Below the pieces are notes generated by a model. That model was not told the origin of the DNA. It saw only the letters and a list, made by a program, of their open reading frames with translations, and searched no databases. A program made the translations under genes and the position numbers. A stretch of DNA of 64,000 nt from Azospirillum canadense (GTDB lineage Bacteria; Pseudomonadota; Alphaproteobacteria; Azospirillales; Azospirillaceae), in NCBI RefSeq assembly GCF_025961225.1, contig NZ_JAOQNG010000007.1, forward strand, positions 446,501 through 510,500, read 5' to 3'. This document shows, piece after piece, positions 25,669 to 33,070 of the stretch. How positions within the stretch are numbered: the first letter of the stretch is position 1; the number at the start of each line of letters is the position of its first letter.

Positions 25669-26474
25669 TTGCGCACTCGCACCCGTTGCTCCAGCCAACG
25701 CGTCAGGATGGCGATGGGAAAGCAGAAGAGAAAGAAGAGGTAGAGGATGTAGAGGTAGACCGCGGTCGCCACGTGGTCGCCGTCGCTGGCGATGACCGTG
25801 CGGGCGACCGACAGCACGTCGTGAGTCCCCGTCACCACGACCAGGCTGGAGCCGATGAACAGCATCGCGTAGGTCGTCATCAGGTTCGGCGTCATGATCG
25901 GGATCGCCTGGGGGACCACCACGCGCCGCAGGATCTGGAGCCGGCGGTAGCCGAGGGCGCGCGCCGACTCCCACTGGCCGGTGGGCACGGATCCCACGCC
26001 GCCGCGGAACACCTCCGCGATGTTGGCCGTGACCGGCAGCGCCAGGCCGATGGTCGCCTTGATCATCGGCGAGATCTCGACGAACCGGCCGAAGATCCGC
26101 ACCTCGAAGGGCAAAAGGTAGAGCATCGCATAGAGCACGACCAGCCAGGGCGAATTCCGCAGCACGTTCATGACCAGGACCGACGGTCCGCGGATCACCG
26201 CCGACTGCGAGATCATCCCGACGCCGAGCGCCGTGCCGGCGACCGCGGCCAGCGCCATCGCCCACAGGCTGATGACGATGTTGGCGGCGAAGCCCCCTTC
26301 GAAGGCGGAGAAATCGGCCGACCCGCTGAGCAGCAACGGCGTCCGCCCCGCCACGCCGCGCAGGATGGCGCCGCTGTCCGCGCCGTAGACCGCGACGAAC
26401 AGCGCCACCAGGACCAGCGTGACACCCAGCACACCGACCAGGAAGATTTTGACGTGTGCGTTCATGGCCGTCAC
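25665..26474 (-). CDS. Polar amino-acid-type ABC permease (subunit 2)
   Basis: A 269-residue HisM/GlnP-type permease. There are five membrane segments; the region NVLRNSPWLVVLYAMLYLLPF and the EAA loop GVGSVPTGQWESARALGYRRLQILRRVVVPQ are typical. A start at GTG (26472-26474) overlaps the previous stop as GTGA. An ATG three codons later (26463-26465) is an equal candidate; neither has a clear ribosome site. An N-terminal helix (HVKIFLVGVLGVTLVLVALFVAVYG) and a periplasmic loop before the core precede the conserved domain. Confidence 0.9.
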   Translation of the reverse strand: MTAMNAHVKIFLVGVLGVTLVLVALFVAVYGADSGAILRGVAGRTPLLLSGSADFSAFEGGFAANIVISLWAMALAAVAGTALGVGMISQSAVIRGPSVLVMNVLRNSPWLVVLYAMLYLLPFEVRIFGRFVEISPMIKATIGLALPVTANIAEVFRGGVGSVPTGQWESARALGYRRLQILRRVVVPQAIPIMTPNLMTTYAMLFIGSSLVVVTGTHDVLSVARTVIASDGDHVATAVYLYILYLFFLFCFPIAILTRWLEQRVRVRK

Positions 26475-27178
26475 GACCCGTAGCCGGGGATGCGGACGGT
26501 GGTGGCGATCCGGCGGACGATCAGCACGGCCAAGCCGGTGATCATCAGGTAGACCACCCAGATCAGCAGCATGACCTCAAGGTTGCGGAACGTCTCCAGC
26601 ATGATTTGCGTGGCTCCGTACATCACGTCCGCCACGGCGACGAGCACCGCCTGGGACGAGGTCTTGATCAGGCTGACGATGTTGCTCGCCATCGGCGGGA
26701 TGCACAGCCGCAGGCCGATCGGCAGCTCGACGTGGCGGAAGGTCTGCAACCGCGTGTAGCCGAGGGCGCGAGCGCCCTCCACGGTCTGCGACGGCACGGC
26801 GAGCAGGCCCGACCGGATGATCTCCACCGCGATCGCCCCGTTGTAGAGGCCGAGCGAGAGCACCACGCAGGTGAAGCCGGTGAACAGCGGAATGCTCCGC
26901 CCCGTCGCCGGGTCGGTGAGCGTCAGACCGATGTCCGACAGCATGAAGTACAGGAAGAACAGCTGGACCAGCGGCGGCGTGTTGCGGAACAGCTCGACGA
27001 AGATGGTCGTCGGCGTTTGCAGGTAGCGTACGTTGAGATGGAGGAAGGCGGCGCCGACGATGCCGATGACGAACATCAGCACGATTCCGAAGAGGCTGAG
27101 AAGGATTGTCGTGCCGATTCCGTTCAGCAGCCACCGCTGGTACAGCGGGTCGAACAGCCAAGCGAAATCCAAGGTCAT
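26471..27178 (-). CDS. Polar amino-acid-type ABC permease (subunit 1)
   Basis: A 235-residue HisQ/GltJ-type permease. FVELFRNTPPLVQLFFLYF is the family landmark after the second helix, and SGLLAVPSQTVEGARALGYTRLQTFRHVELPI is the EAA loop that docks the ATPase. Length is normal. It forms a heterodimer with the 269-residue permease. It lies 51 bases downstream of the FMN oxidase, and this gap holds a 15-bp tandem duplication. Confidence 0.92.
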   Translation of the reverse strand: MTLDFAWLFDPLYQRWLLNGIGTTILLSLFGIVLMFVIGIVGAAFLHLNVRYLQTPTTIFVELFRNTPPLVQLFFLYFMLSDIGLTLTDPATGRSIPLFTGFTCVVLSLGLYNGAIAVEIIRSGLLAVPSQTVEGARALGYTRLQTFRHVELPIGLRLCIPPMASNIVSLIKTSSQAVLVAVADVMYGATQIMLETFRNLEVMLLIWVVYLMITGLAVLIVRRIATTVRIPGYGS

Positions 27179-27193
27179 ACCGGCCGCCCTGTC

Positions 27194-27223
27194 GATGAAG
27201 GAAATTGCGATGAAGGAAATTGC
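27194..27223. repeat. 15-bp tandem duplication between FMN oxidase and permease genes
   Basis: GATGAAGGAAATTGC is present twice without a gap (27194-27208 and 27209-27223), in the short intercistronic space. It lies 16-45 bases upstream of the permease ATG on the minus strand and lengthens the leader by exactly 15 bases. Confidence 0.9.
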
Positions 27224-27229
27224 ATCGCG

Positions 27230-28423
27230 TCAGCCTCGACCGTCGTGAATAAGGGCGACCTTGTCGAACTCGTCGAGCCGGGTGATGCCCAGAAGCGCCA
27301 TGGTCCGGCCGATGTCGTCCTTCATCAGCGACAGGGCGTGGTCCAGCGCCACCTTCTCGCCCGCCGCCGCGGCGAGGAGAAGCGGCCGGCCGACGAAGAC
27401 GAAGCGGGCACCGAGCTTGAGCGCCTTCAGCACATCGCTGCCGCGGCGCACCCCGCCGTCGTACATCACGGTCAGGCCGTTGACCTGGTCGGCGATCCGC
27501 TCCAGCAGGTCGAGCGCGCCGGCGGCGCAGTCGATCTGCCGGCCACCGTGGTTGGACACGATGATGCCATCCACGCCCGCCTTTTCCGCCATCCGCGCGT
27601 CGGCGGCCGACATCACGCCCTTCAGGACCAGCCGCCCGGTCCAGCGCTTGCGGATCCGCTCGATGTGCGTCCAGGACAGGCCCGCCCGCCGGCCGATGTC
27701 GCGGACGAGCGTCCGGGAGAAGACCGGCGGCCCGCGCTCCGCGTCCATGTTCTCGAAATGCGGTGCGTTGCCCGCCAGCAGGCTGCGCAGCAGCACCCGC
27801 CACAGCCACCCCGGCCGGGTCGCCCCCTGCCACGCCAGATCGAGGCTCGGCTGGACCGGGGAGCGGAAGCCGTGGCGGGCGGCCAGCTCGTGCTGGCCGT
27901 GCACCGCCGTGTCGACGGTCACCACCAGCGTGTCGAACCCGGCCCGCTCCACCCGCTCGATCATCGGGCGGATGCGGTCCTCGTCGCCGGGGATGTAGGC
28001 CTGGAACCAGCTGGTCGGGCCGGCCTGCCGCACCTCCTCCAGCCGGGTCAGCGACGCGCCGCTGAGGATGAAGGGAAGCCCGGCCTGCGCCGCGGAGCGG
28101 GCGAACAGGACGTCGCAGTCCGGCGCCACCAGCCTGCTGAACCCCATCGGCGCGATGCCGAACGGGCTTGCGTAGTCGACCCCGAACAGGCGGGTCGTCG
28201 TGTCGACGCCCGACACGTCGACCAGCACGTTCGGGACGAAGGCGCGCTCGGCGAAGGCGCGCAGGTTGCGGCGGTGGGTCGCCCCGTCTTCGGAATAGCC
28301 GGACACGTATTTGAAGATCGCCCGCGGCAGCGTCCGTTCGGCCATCGGTTCGAAGTCGTTCAGGCACAGCGCCTGCTCCATCACCCGCGGCAGGCGCCGC
28401 GGGGTGACCTCACGTTCGTGCAT
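27230..28423 (-). CDS. FMN-dependent alpha-hydroxyacid dehydrogenase/oxidase (LldD/glycolate-oxidase family)
   Basis: A 397-residue TIM-barrel flavoprotein oxidising an L-2-hydroxy acid to the 2-keto acid. Landmarks: RAIFKYVSGYSEDGATHRRN at the N-terminus, FGIAPMGFSRLVAPD, VVTVDTAVHGQHELAARHGF (a divergent form of the usual PxxGxRExDxRNG substrate loop), LVLKGVMSAADARMAEKAG, and the catalytic IIVSNHGGRQID with the proton-abstracting His. DGGVRRGSDVLKALKLGA is the FMN-phosphate site. No membrane-anchoring loop is obvious. It lies between the binding-protein gene (42-base gap) and the first permease. The unusual substrate loop suggests a non-lactate substrate. Confidence 0.92.
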   Translation of the reverse strand: MHEREVTPRRLPRVMEQALCLNDFEPMAERTLPRAIFKYVSGYSEDGATHRRNLRAFAERAFVPNVLVDVSGVDTTTRLFGVDYASPFGIAPMGFSRLVAPDCDVLFARSAAQAGLPFILSGASLTRLEEVRQAGPTSWFQAYIPGDEDRIRPMIERVERAGFDTLVVTVDTAVHGQHELAARHGFRSPVQPSLDLAWQGATRPGWLWRVLLRSLLAGNAPHFENMDAERGPPVFSRTLVRDIGRRAGLSWTHIERIRKRWTGRLVLKGVMSAADARMAEKAGVDGIIVSNHGGRQIDCAAGALDLLERIADQVNGLTVMYDGGVRRGSDVLKALKLGARFVFVGRPLLLAAAAGEKVALDHALSLMKDDIGRTMALLGITRLDEFDKVALIHDGRG

Positions 28424-28465
28424 GATGAAGGTCCGATCACGCGAAGACGGTTGGCGGCAGCGGCA

Positions 28466-29308
28466 TCACTTGGCGGCCACTTTCACCTTGGCCTCCTCGG
28501 CCCGCTTCGTCACGTAATCGCTGACGCCGAGGTTGTACTTCACCTCGCCGCCCGTCATCAAGCCCGCGGCCTCGGCGCGGATGATGGCCTTGTTCACGGC
28601 GGCCAGGAAGGCCGGCTCGTTCTTGCGCACGCCGCCGCCGATGGGCACGTACTCGAAGGCGCCGAGCGCCACCTTGTACTTGTCCTTCCACCCCTCCTCG
28701 GTCACCTTCATGGCGATGTTCGGCCCGTCGTAGGCGACGGCGTCGCACCGGTTGTCCTGGAACGCCTTGTAAATCTCGGCGGTCCCGGTGAAGAGGACGA
28801 GCTGGGCGCCGTATTTCTCGATCAGCATCCGGTTGTACAGGTTGCCTTGGCTACCGCAGATCTTGCGGCCGCGGATGTCGTCCCACGACGCGTAGGTCGC
28901 GTCCTTGGGCGCCATCAGGACCATGCCGGCCATCATGTAATAGGGTTCGGTGTAGTCGAGGACCTTCTCGCGCTCCGCCGTCTTGCCCAGCGTCGCGAAG
29001 ATCACGTCGATGCGCCCGGCGTTCAGCAGTTCGATGCGGTTCGACGCGACGACTGGCACCATTTCGATGGCCGTCTCGGACCCGAGAAGGTCTTTGGCGA
29101 CGGCCCGCGCCAGATCGACCTCGAAGCCGGTGAGCTGGCTGGCGGAGTCCAGATAGCCGAAGGGCACGTAGTCGTTCCGGATGCCGACGATCAGCTTGCC
29201 GCGTTCCTTGACGCGATCGAGCTGGTCGGCCTGCGCCTGCGCGCAGAAGGCGACGCCCGCCGCCAGGAGAGAGAGGACGGCGAAAGGCTTGGCAAATCGC
29301 TGCTTCAT
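28466..29308 (-). CDS. Periplasmic binding protein of the polar amino-acid family (SBP_bac_3)
   Basis: A 280-residue exported protein. A Sec signal peptide is clear: MKQRFAKPFAVLSLLAAGVAF with cleavage near AQAQA-DQ. The mature part has VKERGKLIVGIRNDYVPFGYLD and LTGFEVDLARAVAKDLLG, the conserved ligand-domain opening, and ATYASWDDIRGRKICGSQGN in the hinge. The usual Arg/Asp pair that holds the alpha-amino and carboxylate of amino acids cannot be confirmed by eye. First gene of the seven-gene operon ending with the RraA-like aldolase, divergent from a LysR gene. Confidence 0.9.
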   Translation of the reverse strand: MKQRFAKPFAVLSLLAAGVAFCAQAQADQLDRVKERGKLIVGIRNDYVPFGYLDSASQLTGFEVDLARAVAKDLLGSETAIEMVPVVASNRIELLNAGRIDVIFATLGKTAEREKVLDYTEPYYMMAGMVLMAPKDATYASWDDIRGRKICGSQGNLYNRMLIEKYGAQLVLFTGTAEIYKAFQDNRCDAVAYDGPNIAMKVTEEGWKDKYKVALGAFEYVPIGGGVRKNEPAFLAAVNKAIIRAEAAGLMTGGEVKYNLGVSDYVTKRAEEAKVKVAAK

Positions 29309-29417
29309 GAAGAACCCCCTGTCGTGTGAGCGCGCGTCTTTTCATGGTTTGTGGCGCTCTGGCGGTCATGATCGCGTTGAATCTCATAATTTCATAATAG
29401 ATAATTCGCCTCTCACA

Positions 29418-29432
29418 ATAAGCGGAGCTTAT
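29418..29432. promoter_or_regulatory. LysR box (T-N11-A) in the divergent region
   Basis: ATAAGC-GGA-GCTTAT is a perfect 15-bp dyad of the LysR T-N11-A format, nine bases before the ATG of the first LysR gene and about 110 bases before the binding-protein gene on the other strand. It shares the frame ATAA-N7-TTAT with the palindrome at 31304-31320. Autoregulation plus operon control is the simplest reading. Confidence 0.6.
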
Positions 29433-29441
29433 GGTCTGCCG

Positions 29442-30347
29442 ATGAACGTGCGTCAGATCGAGGCCTTCCAGGCGGTGATGGCGACCGGAAGCGTGACGCG
29501 CGCCGGCGAACGCCTGAGCATCTCGCAGCCGGCCGTCAGCCAGTTGATCGCCCAGCTGGAACGCAGCTGCGGCTTTCCGCTGTTCCACCGGCAAGGCGGC
29601 AAGATCACCCCGACCCGCGAGGCGGAGGCGCTCTACAACGAGGTCCAGCGCATGTTCATCGGCGTGGGCCAGATCGCGCGGGTGGCGACGGCCCTGCGCG
29701 AGCAGAACTGGGGTTCCGTCAGCCTCGCCGCCTTTCCGGCGATCACCCGCCGCGTCCTGCCGGACATCGTCTGGAGCTTCTGCAAGGCGCATCCCGACAC
29801 GCGCTTCCGCCTGGAAAGCATGCGCTCGCGCAGCCTGATCGACGCGGTGGCCGCCCAGCACGTCGATTTCGGCCTGAGCATCCTGCCGGGCGACCGGCCG
29901 GAGGTGGTCAGCGCCCTGCTGCACCGGCTGCGCGGCGTGTGCATCCTGCCGGTCGGCCATCACCTGGCCGACCAGCCGACCATCTATGCCCGCGACCTCG
30001 CCGACGAGGATTTCGTGTCGCTCGGCCCGCAGGACCATTCGCGCTACATGATCGACCGTGTGTTCGACGAGCTGAAGGTGTCCCGGCGCAGCCGGATCGA
30101 GGCGGGGCAGTCGGAGACCGCCTTTTCCTTCGTGGCAGCGCGGGCCGGCGTCGCCGTGGTCGATCCGATCAGCGCCTTCAACAACGTGGACCCGCAGATC
30201 GTCGTCCGCCGCTTCGAACCCGCCGTCCAGTTCGACATCTGGCTGATCCGGCCGAAGGCGGCGCGGTCCTTCAACCTCGTCGACAATTTCGTCGCCTACA
30301 CGCTGGAACGGCTCGACCGCTTCGCCGCGTCGCTGAACGGAGGCTGA
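29442..30347 (+). CDS. LysR-family regulator (first of a paralogous pair)
   Basis: A 301-residue regulator. The HTH is MNVRQIEAFQAVMATGSVTRAGERL then SISQPAVSQLIAQLERSCGFPLFHRQGGKITPTREAE. The effector domain follows (GSVSLAAFPAITRRVLPDIVW; FSFVAARAGVAVVDPISAFN). It is divergent from the hydroxy-acid operon. Its neighbour at 30379 has the same layout (CGFPLFHRQ, VCILPxGHxLAD, SFVAAxxGVAVVDP), so the two arose by duplication. The start at 29442 fits the family N-terminus exactly; the frame is open upstream but reads through the signal-peptide gene on the other strand. Confidence 0.94.
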   Translation: MNVRQIEAFQAVMATGSVTRAGERLSISQPAVSQLIAQLERSCGFPLFHRQGGKITPTREAEALYNEVQRMFIGVGQIARVATALREQNWGSVSLAAFPAITRRVLPDIVWSFCKAHPDTRFRLESMRSRSLIDAVAAQHVDFGLSILPGDRPEVVSALLHRLRGVCILPVGHHLADQPTIYARDLADEDFVSLGPQDHSRYMIDRVFDELKVSRRSRIEAGQSETAFSFVAARAGVAVVDPISAFNNVDPQIVVRRFEPAVQFDIWLIRPKAARSFNLVDNFVAYTLERLDRFAASLNGG

Positions 30348-30378
30348 CGGGCGGGGCGCGCCGCGATAGCCTGGGGTC

Positions 30379-31308
30379 ATGAACATCCGGCAGCTTGAGG
30401 CCTTCAGGGCCATCGTCGAACTGGGCAGCTTCACCAAGGCGGCCGAACGGCTGCACCTGTCGCAGCCCGCGGTCAGCAAGCTGGTCCAGCTTCTGGAGCG
30501 CGCCTGCGGCTTTCCCCTGTTCCACCGGCAGAAGAACGGCGTCGTCCCGACGGCGGAAGGGACCATGCTCTACGCCGAGGTGGAACGGGTGTTCCTCAGC
30601 GTCGAGTCCGTGGCGGCGCGGGCGCGGGCGATCCGCCAGTTCGAACATGGGGAGATCGAGGTCGTGGCCTTCCCGTCGCTCGCCACCCGCCTCCTGCCAC
30701 CGATCCTGGCGGCGTTCCTCCGGCCCCGGCCGGGCCTGCGGGTCACCCTGTCCAGCCGCAATTCCTGGCTCCTGGTGGAGCGCGTGGCGACCCAGGGCGT
30801 GGACATCGGGTTCGGCATGGTCGCCACGGACCGGCCGGGCGTCCGGTTCGAGCGGCTGTGCACCATGGACGCGGTCTGCGTCCTGCCGCCCGGCCATCCC
30901 CTGGCCGACCGCTCGGTGATCGACGCCCGCGACCTGGACGGCGAGCGCTTCGTCGCGATGACCGACGAGGACCGCGCCCGGTTGAAGGTCGATCAGGCGT
31001 TCGCCGCCTGCGGCGCCACACGCGACATCGTGCTGAAGGCGCAGCTGACCGAGGCCTGCTGCTCCTTCGTCGCGGCCGGCATGGGCGTCGCCGTGGTGGA
31101 CCCGCTGAGCACGGTCGATTTCGCCCCGGAGCGGCTGGCGGTGCGCCCTTTCCGGCCGCGGGTGACCTACGACATCTGGGTCGTCACGCCGAGCTTCCGC
31201 GACATACCGCTGAGCGCGCGGGCCATGATCGCGCATGTCCGAAGCCTCCTGACGGAGCGCATCGCCGAGCTGGAGCGCGGAATCCAAGGCCAAACGCAGG
31301 GCCCATAA
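30379..31308 (+). CDS. LysR-family regulator (second of a paralogous pair)
   Basis: A 309-residue regulator closely related to its upstream neighbour. The HTH is MNIRQLEAFRAIVELGSFTKAAERL then HLSQPAVSKLVQLLERACGFPLFHRQKNGVVPT. The effector domain has VVAFPSLATRLLPPILAAF and SFVAAGMGVAVVDPLSTVD. It starts 31 bases after the first LysR gene, so both are probably co-transcribed, and its stop codon lies within the palindrome that precedes the AtuA-like gene. The pair may answer to different inducers of the same pathway or form heteromers. Confidence 0.94.
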   Translation: MNIRQLEAFRAIVELGSFTKAAERLHLSQPAVSKLVQLLERACGFPLFHRQKNGVVPTAEGTMLYAEVERVFLSVESVAARARAIRQFEHGEIEVVAFPSLATRLLPPILAAFLRPRPGLRVTLSSRNSWLLVERVATQGVDIGFGMVATDRPGVRFERLCTMDAVCVLPPGHPLADRSVIDARDLDGERFVAMTDEDRARLKVDQAFAACGATRDIVLKAQLTEACCSFVAAGMGVAVVDPLSTVDFAPERLAVRPFRPRVTYDIWVVTPSFRDIPLSARAMIAHVRSLLTERIAELERGIQGQTQGP

Positions 31309-31320
31309 CCGCCGGTTATG
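31304..31320. promoter_or_regulatory. 17-bp LysR-type palindrome upstream of the AtuA-like gene
   Basis: CATAACC-GCC-GGTTATG is a perfect dyad with 7-base arms, containing T-N11-A (31306-31318). It overlaps the TAA stop of the second LysR gene and precedes the AtuA-like ATG by about 80 bases. Similarity to ATAAGC-N3-GCTTAT at 29418 suggests that the same or paralogous LysR proteins bind both. The next 80 bases hold no obvious sigma70 promoter. Confidence 0.6.
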
Positions 31321-31401
31321 GCAGGCGGCCGACAAGCGATTTGACCGGGGCGGCGGCCTGCCCGTCAAATTCGCCGGTTCCTGGACCACGCGAGAGAAGC
31401 A

Positions 31402-32745
31402 ATGGCCGCCATCACAGTGCTCACCCCCACGGGGACGCTCGGATACGGGTTCGGTGACGAGGCTCTGGCCCGCGGCATGGCGCTGGGGCCGGCCGTCATC
31501 GCGGTCGACGCCGGATCGACCGACCCTGGACCCTATTATCTCGGCTCCGGCAAGCCGCTGGTGTCGGACGTCAGCATCAAGCGCGAGCTGACCGCGCTCA
31601 TCCGCGCCGGCCGTCGGGCGGGCATCCCGGTGATCGTCGGCAGCGCCGGCGGGGCCGGATCCGGCGTGCAGGTCGACCGGACGGCCGCGCTGGTCCGCGC
31701 CATCGCCCGCGAGCAGGGCCTGCGCTTCCGGCTGGCGACCATCCGCTCGGACATCCCGATCGAGCGCGCCAAGCGGGCCGTCGCCGCCGGCGAGATCGTC
31801 GATTTTGAGGCCGGCACCCCATTGACCGGGAAGATTCTGGACGAGACCGTCGCGTTGGTCGCGCAGATGGGCCACGAACCGATCTGCGCGGCGCTGGAGG
31901 GCGGTGCCGACGTCATCATCGCCGGCCGGGCCTGCGACGATTCGGTGATCGCCGCCTTCCCGATCTGGCGCGGCGCCGACCCGGCCCTGGCGATCCACAT
32001 GGGCAAGATCCTCGAATGCGGCGCCTTCTCGGCCGAGCCCTTCGCCATGGACGTGATGCTCGGCACCTTGGACAGCGACGGCTTCCTGCTGGAGCCCGGC
32101 AGCTTGGCGCGGCGTGCCTCGGTCAAGTCGGTGGCCGCCCATTCGCTGTACGAGCGTGAGAATCCCTTCCGGCAATCGGGTCCGGGACACGAGATCGACC
32201 TCTCCGGCTGCCGTTTCGAGCAGGTCGGCGACCGGCAGGTTCGGGTGCGCGGGGCGCGGCTGGCCGAGACGCCTGACTATTGCGTGAAGCTGGAAGGGGC
32301 GCGGCTCGCCGGATACCGGTCCATCGCGATCGCCGGAATCCGCTGCCCCACCACCATCCGGGCGCTCGACGGCATCCTCGCCGACGTGCGGGAAAAGGCG
32401 CTGGCCTATTTCGCCCCGGCCCCGCTCGGCGTGGTCTTCCACGTCTACGGCCGCGACGGCGTGATGAAGGAACTGGAGCCGGAGACGGCGGCGCAGCGCG
32501 AGGTCGGGCTGGTGATCGAGGTGACCGCCGGCGACCAGGAGCTGGCCCACGCCGCCTGTCACCAGATCAGCGGCGCCATGCTGCACTACCACTATCCGGG
32601 CGTGGTCAACACGTCGGGAAACCTCGCCTTCCCCTATTCGCCGTCCGACCTGGACCTCGGCCCGGTCTACGAGTTCAGCGCCTACCACCTGATGAAGGCC
32701 GACAGCCCGACGGAGCTGTTCCCCATCCAGTATGAGGATCTCTGA
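31402..32745 (+). CDS. AtuA-like (DUF1446) family protein
   Basis: A 447-residue soluble protein. ITVLTPTGTLGYGFGDEAL at the N-terminus, IVGSAGGAGSGVQVDRTAAL, ADVIIAGRACDDSVIAAFPIW and MGKILECGAFSAEP are the conserved blocks of the AtuA/DUF1446 family. AtuA belongs to the acyclic-terpene utilisation cluster of Pseudomonas, but the reaction of the family is not established and many members are found in unrelated acid-catabolic clusters. No atuCF or liuBD-like carboxylase genes are nearby, so citronellol degradation is unlikely here. It is followed after one base by a DUF4387 gene; the two domains occur fused in some proteins. Control by the upstream LysR pair is probable. Confidence 0.85.
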   Translation: MAAITVLTPTGTLGYGFGDEALARGMALGPAVIAVDAGSTDPGPYYLGSGKPLVSDVSIKRELTALIRAGRRAGIPVIVGSAGGAGSGVQVDRTAALVRAIAREQGLRFRLATIRSDIPIERAKRAVAAGEIVDFEAGTPLTGKILDETVALVAQMGHEPICAALEGGADVIIAGRACDDSVIAAFPIWRGADPALAIHMGKILECGAFSAEPFAMDVMLGTLDSDGFLLEPGSLARRASVKSVAAHSLYERENPFRQSGPGHEIDLSGCRFEQVGDRQVRVRGARLAETPDYCVKLEGARLAGYRSIAIAGIRCPTTIRALDGILADVREKALAYFAPAPLGVVFHVYGRDGVMKELEPETAAQREVGLVIEVTAGDQELAHAACHQISGAMLHYHYPGVVNTSGNLAFPYSPSDLDLGPVYEFSAYHLMKADSPTELFPIQYEDL

Positions 32746-32746
32746 G

Positions 32747-33070
32747 ATGACCGACCGCCTCCTCAAGGACTTGGCCGACATCGTGCGCAGCAAGAACGCC
32801 GGCCCCTACCGCATCACCTTCGACATCCTGTTCAAGGACCGCGAGCGCTACGAGGCCGTCCGCGGCACCGGGGCCATCCGCCCGGAAACGGTTGCCGCGG
32901 CCTACGGCATCGCCGTGTCGGAGGTGTCGTCCTTCTTCGAGATCGACATGGCCAACGCGATCAAGATCACCATCCGGCGCCCGCGCGCCCAGGGTTCCAG
33001 CGGCGACGGCGACATGTACGGCTGCCAGCATCACGTCCCGCTGATGCTCATCCGCGTGCCGGTGGCTTGA
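32747..33070 (+). CDS. DUF4387 domain protein (partner of AtuA-like protein)
   Basis: A 107-residue protein: LLKDLADIVRSKNAGPYRITFDILFKD at the start, VAAAYGIAVSEVSSFFEIDMANAIKITIRRP in the middle and GDGDMYGCQHHVPLM at the end. This is the DUF4387 pattern, usually located next to or fused with AtuA/DUF1446 proteins. The ATG lies one base after the upstream stop, with GAGGATC as ribosome site, so translation is coupled and the two probably form one enzyme. The function is unknown. Its last 23 bases overlap the end of the convergent tolC-like gene. Confidence 0.85.
   Translation: MTDRLLKDLADIVRSKNAGPYRITFDILFKDRERYEAVRGTGAIRPETVAAAYGIAVSEVSSFFEIDMANAIKITIRRPRAQGSSGDGDMYGCQHHVPLMLIRVPVA

Noticed and set aside
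26456..29329. A 957-codon plus-strand frame opposite the permease, FMN oxidase and binding-protein genes
   Set aside because: Antisense shadow with a charged, motif-free product; all three minus-strand genes are unambiguous.
30271..32793. An 840-codon minus-strand frame opposite the second LysR and AtuA-like genes
   Set aside because: It runs through both genes and their intergenic palindrome, and has no domain.
31402..33070. Acyclic terpene (citronellol) degradation cluster
   Set aside because: Only the AtuA-like protein fits; geranyl-CoA carboxylase, AtuD/E-type and AtuG-type genes are missing, and the surroundings are hydroxy-acid genes.
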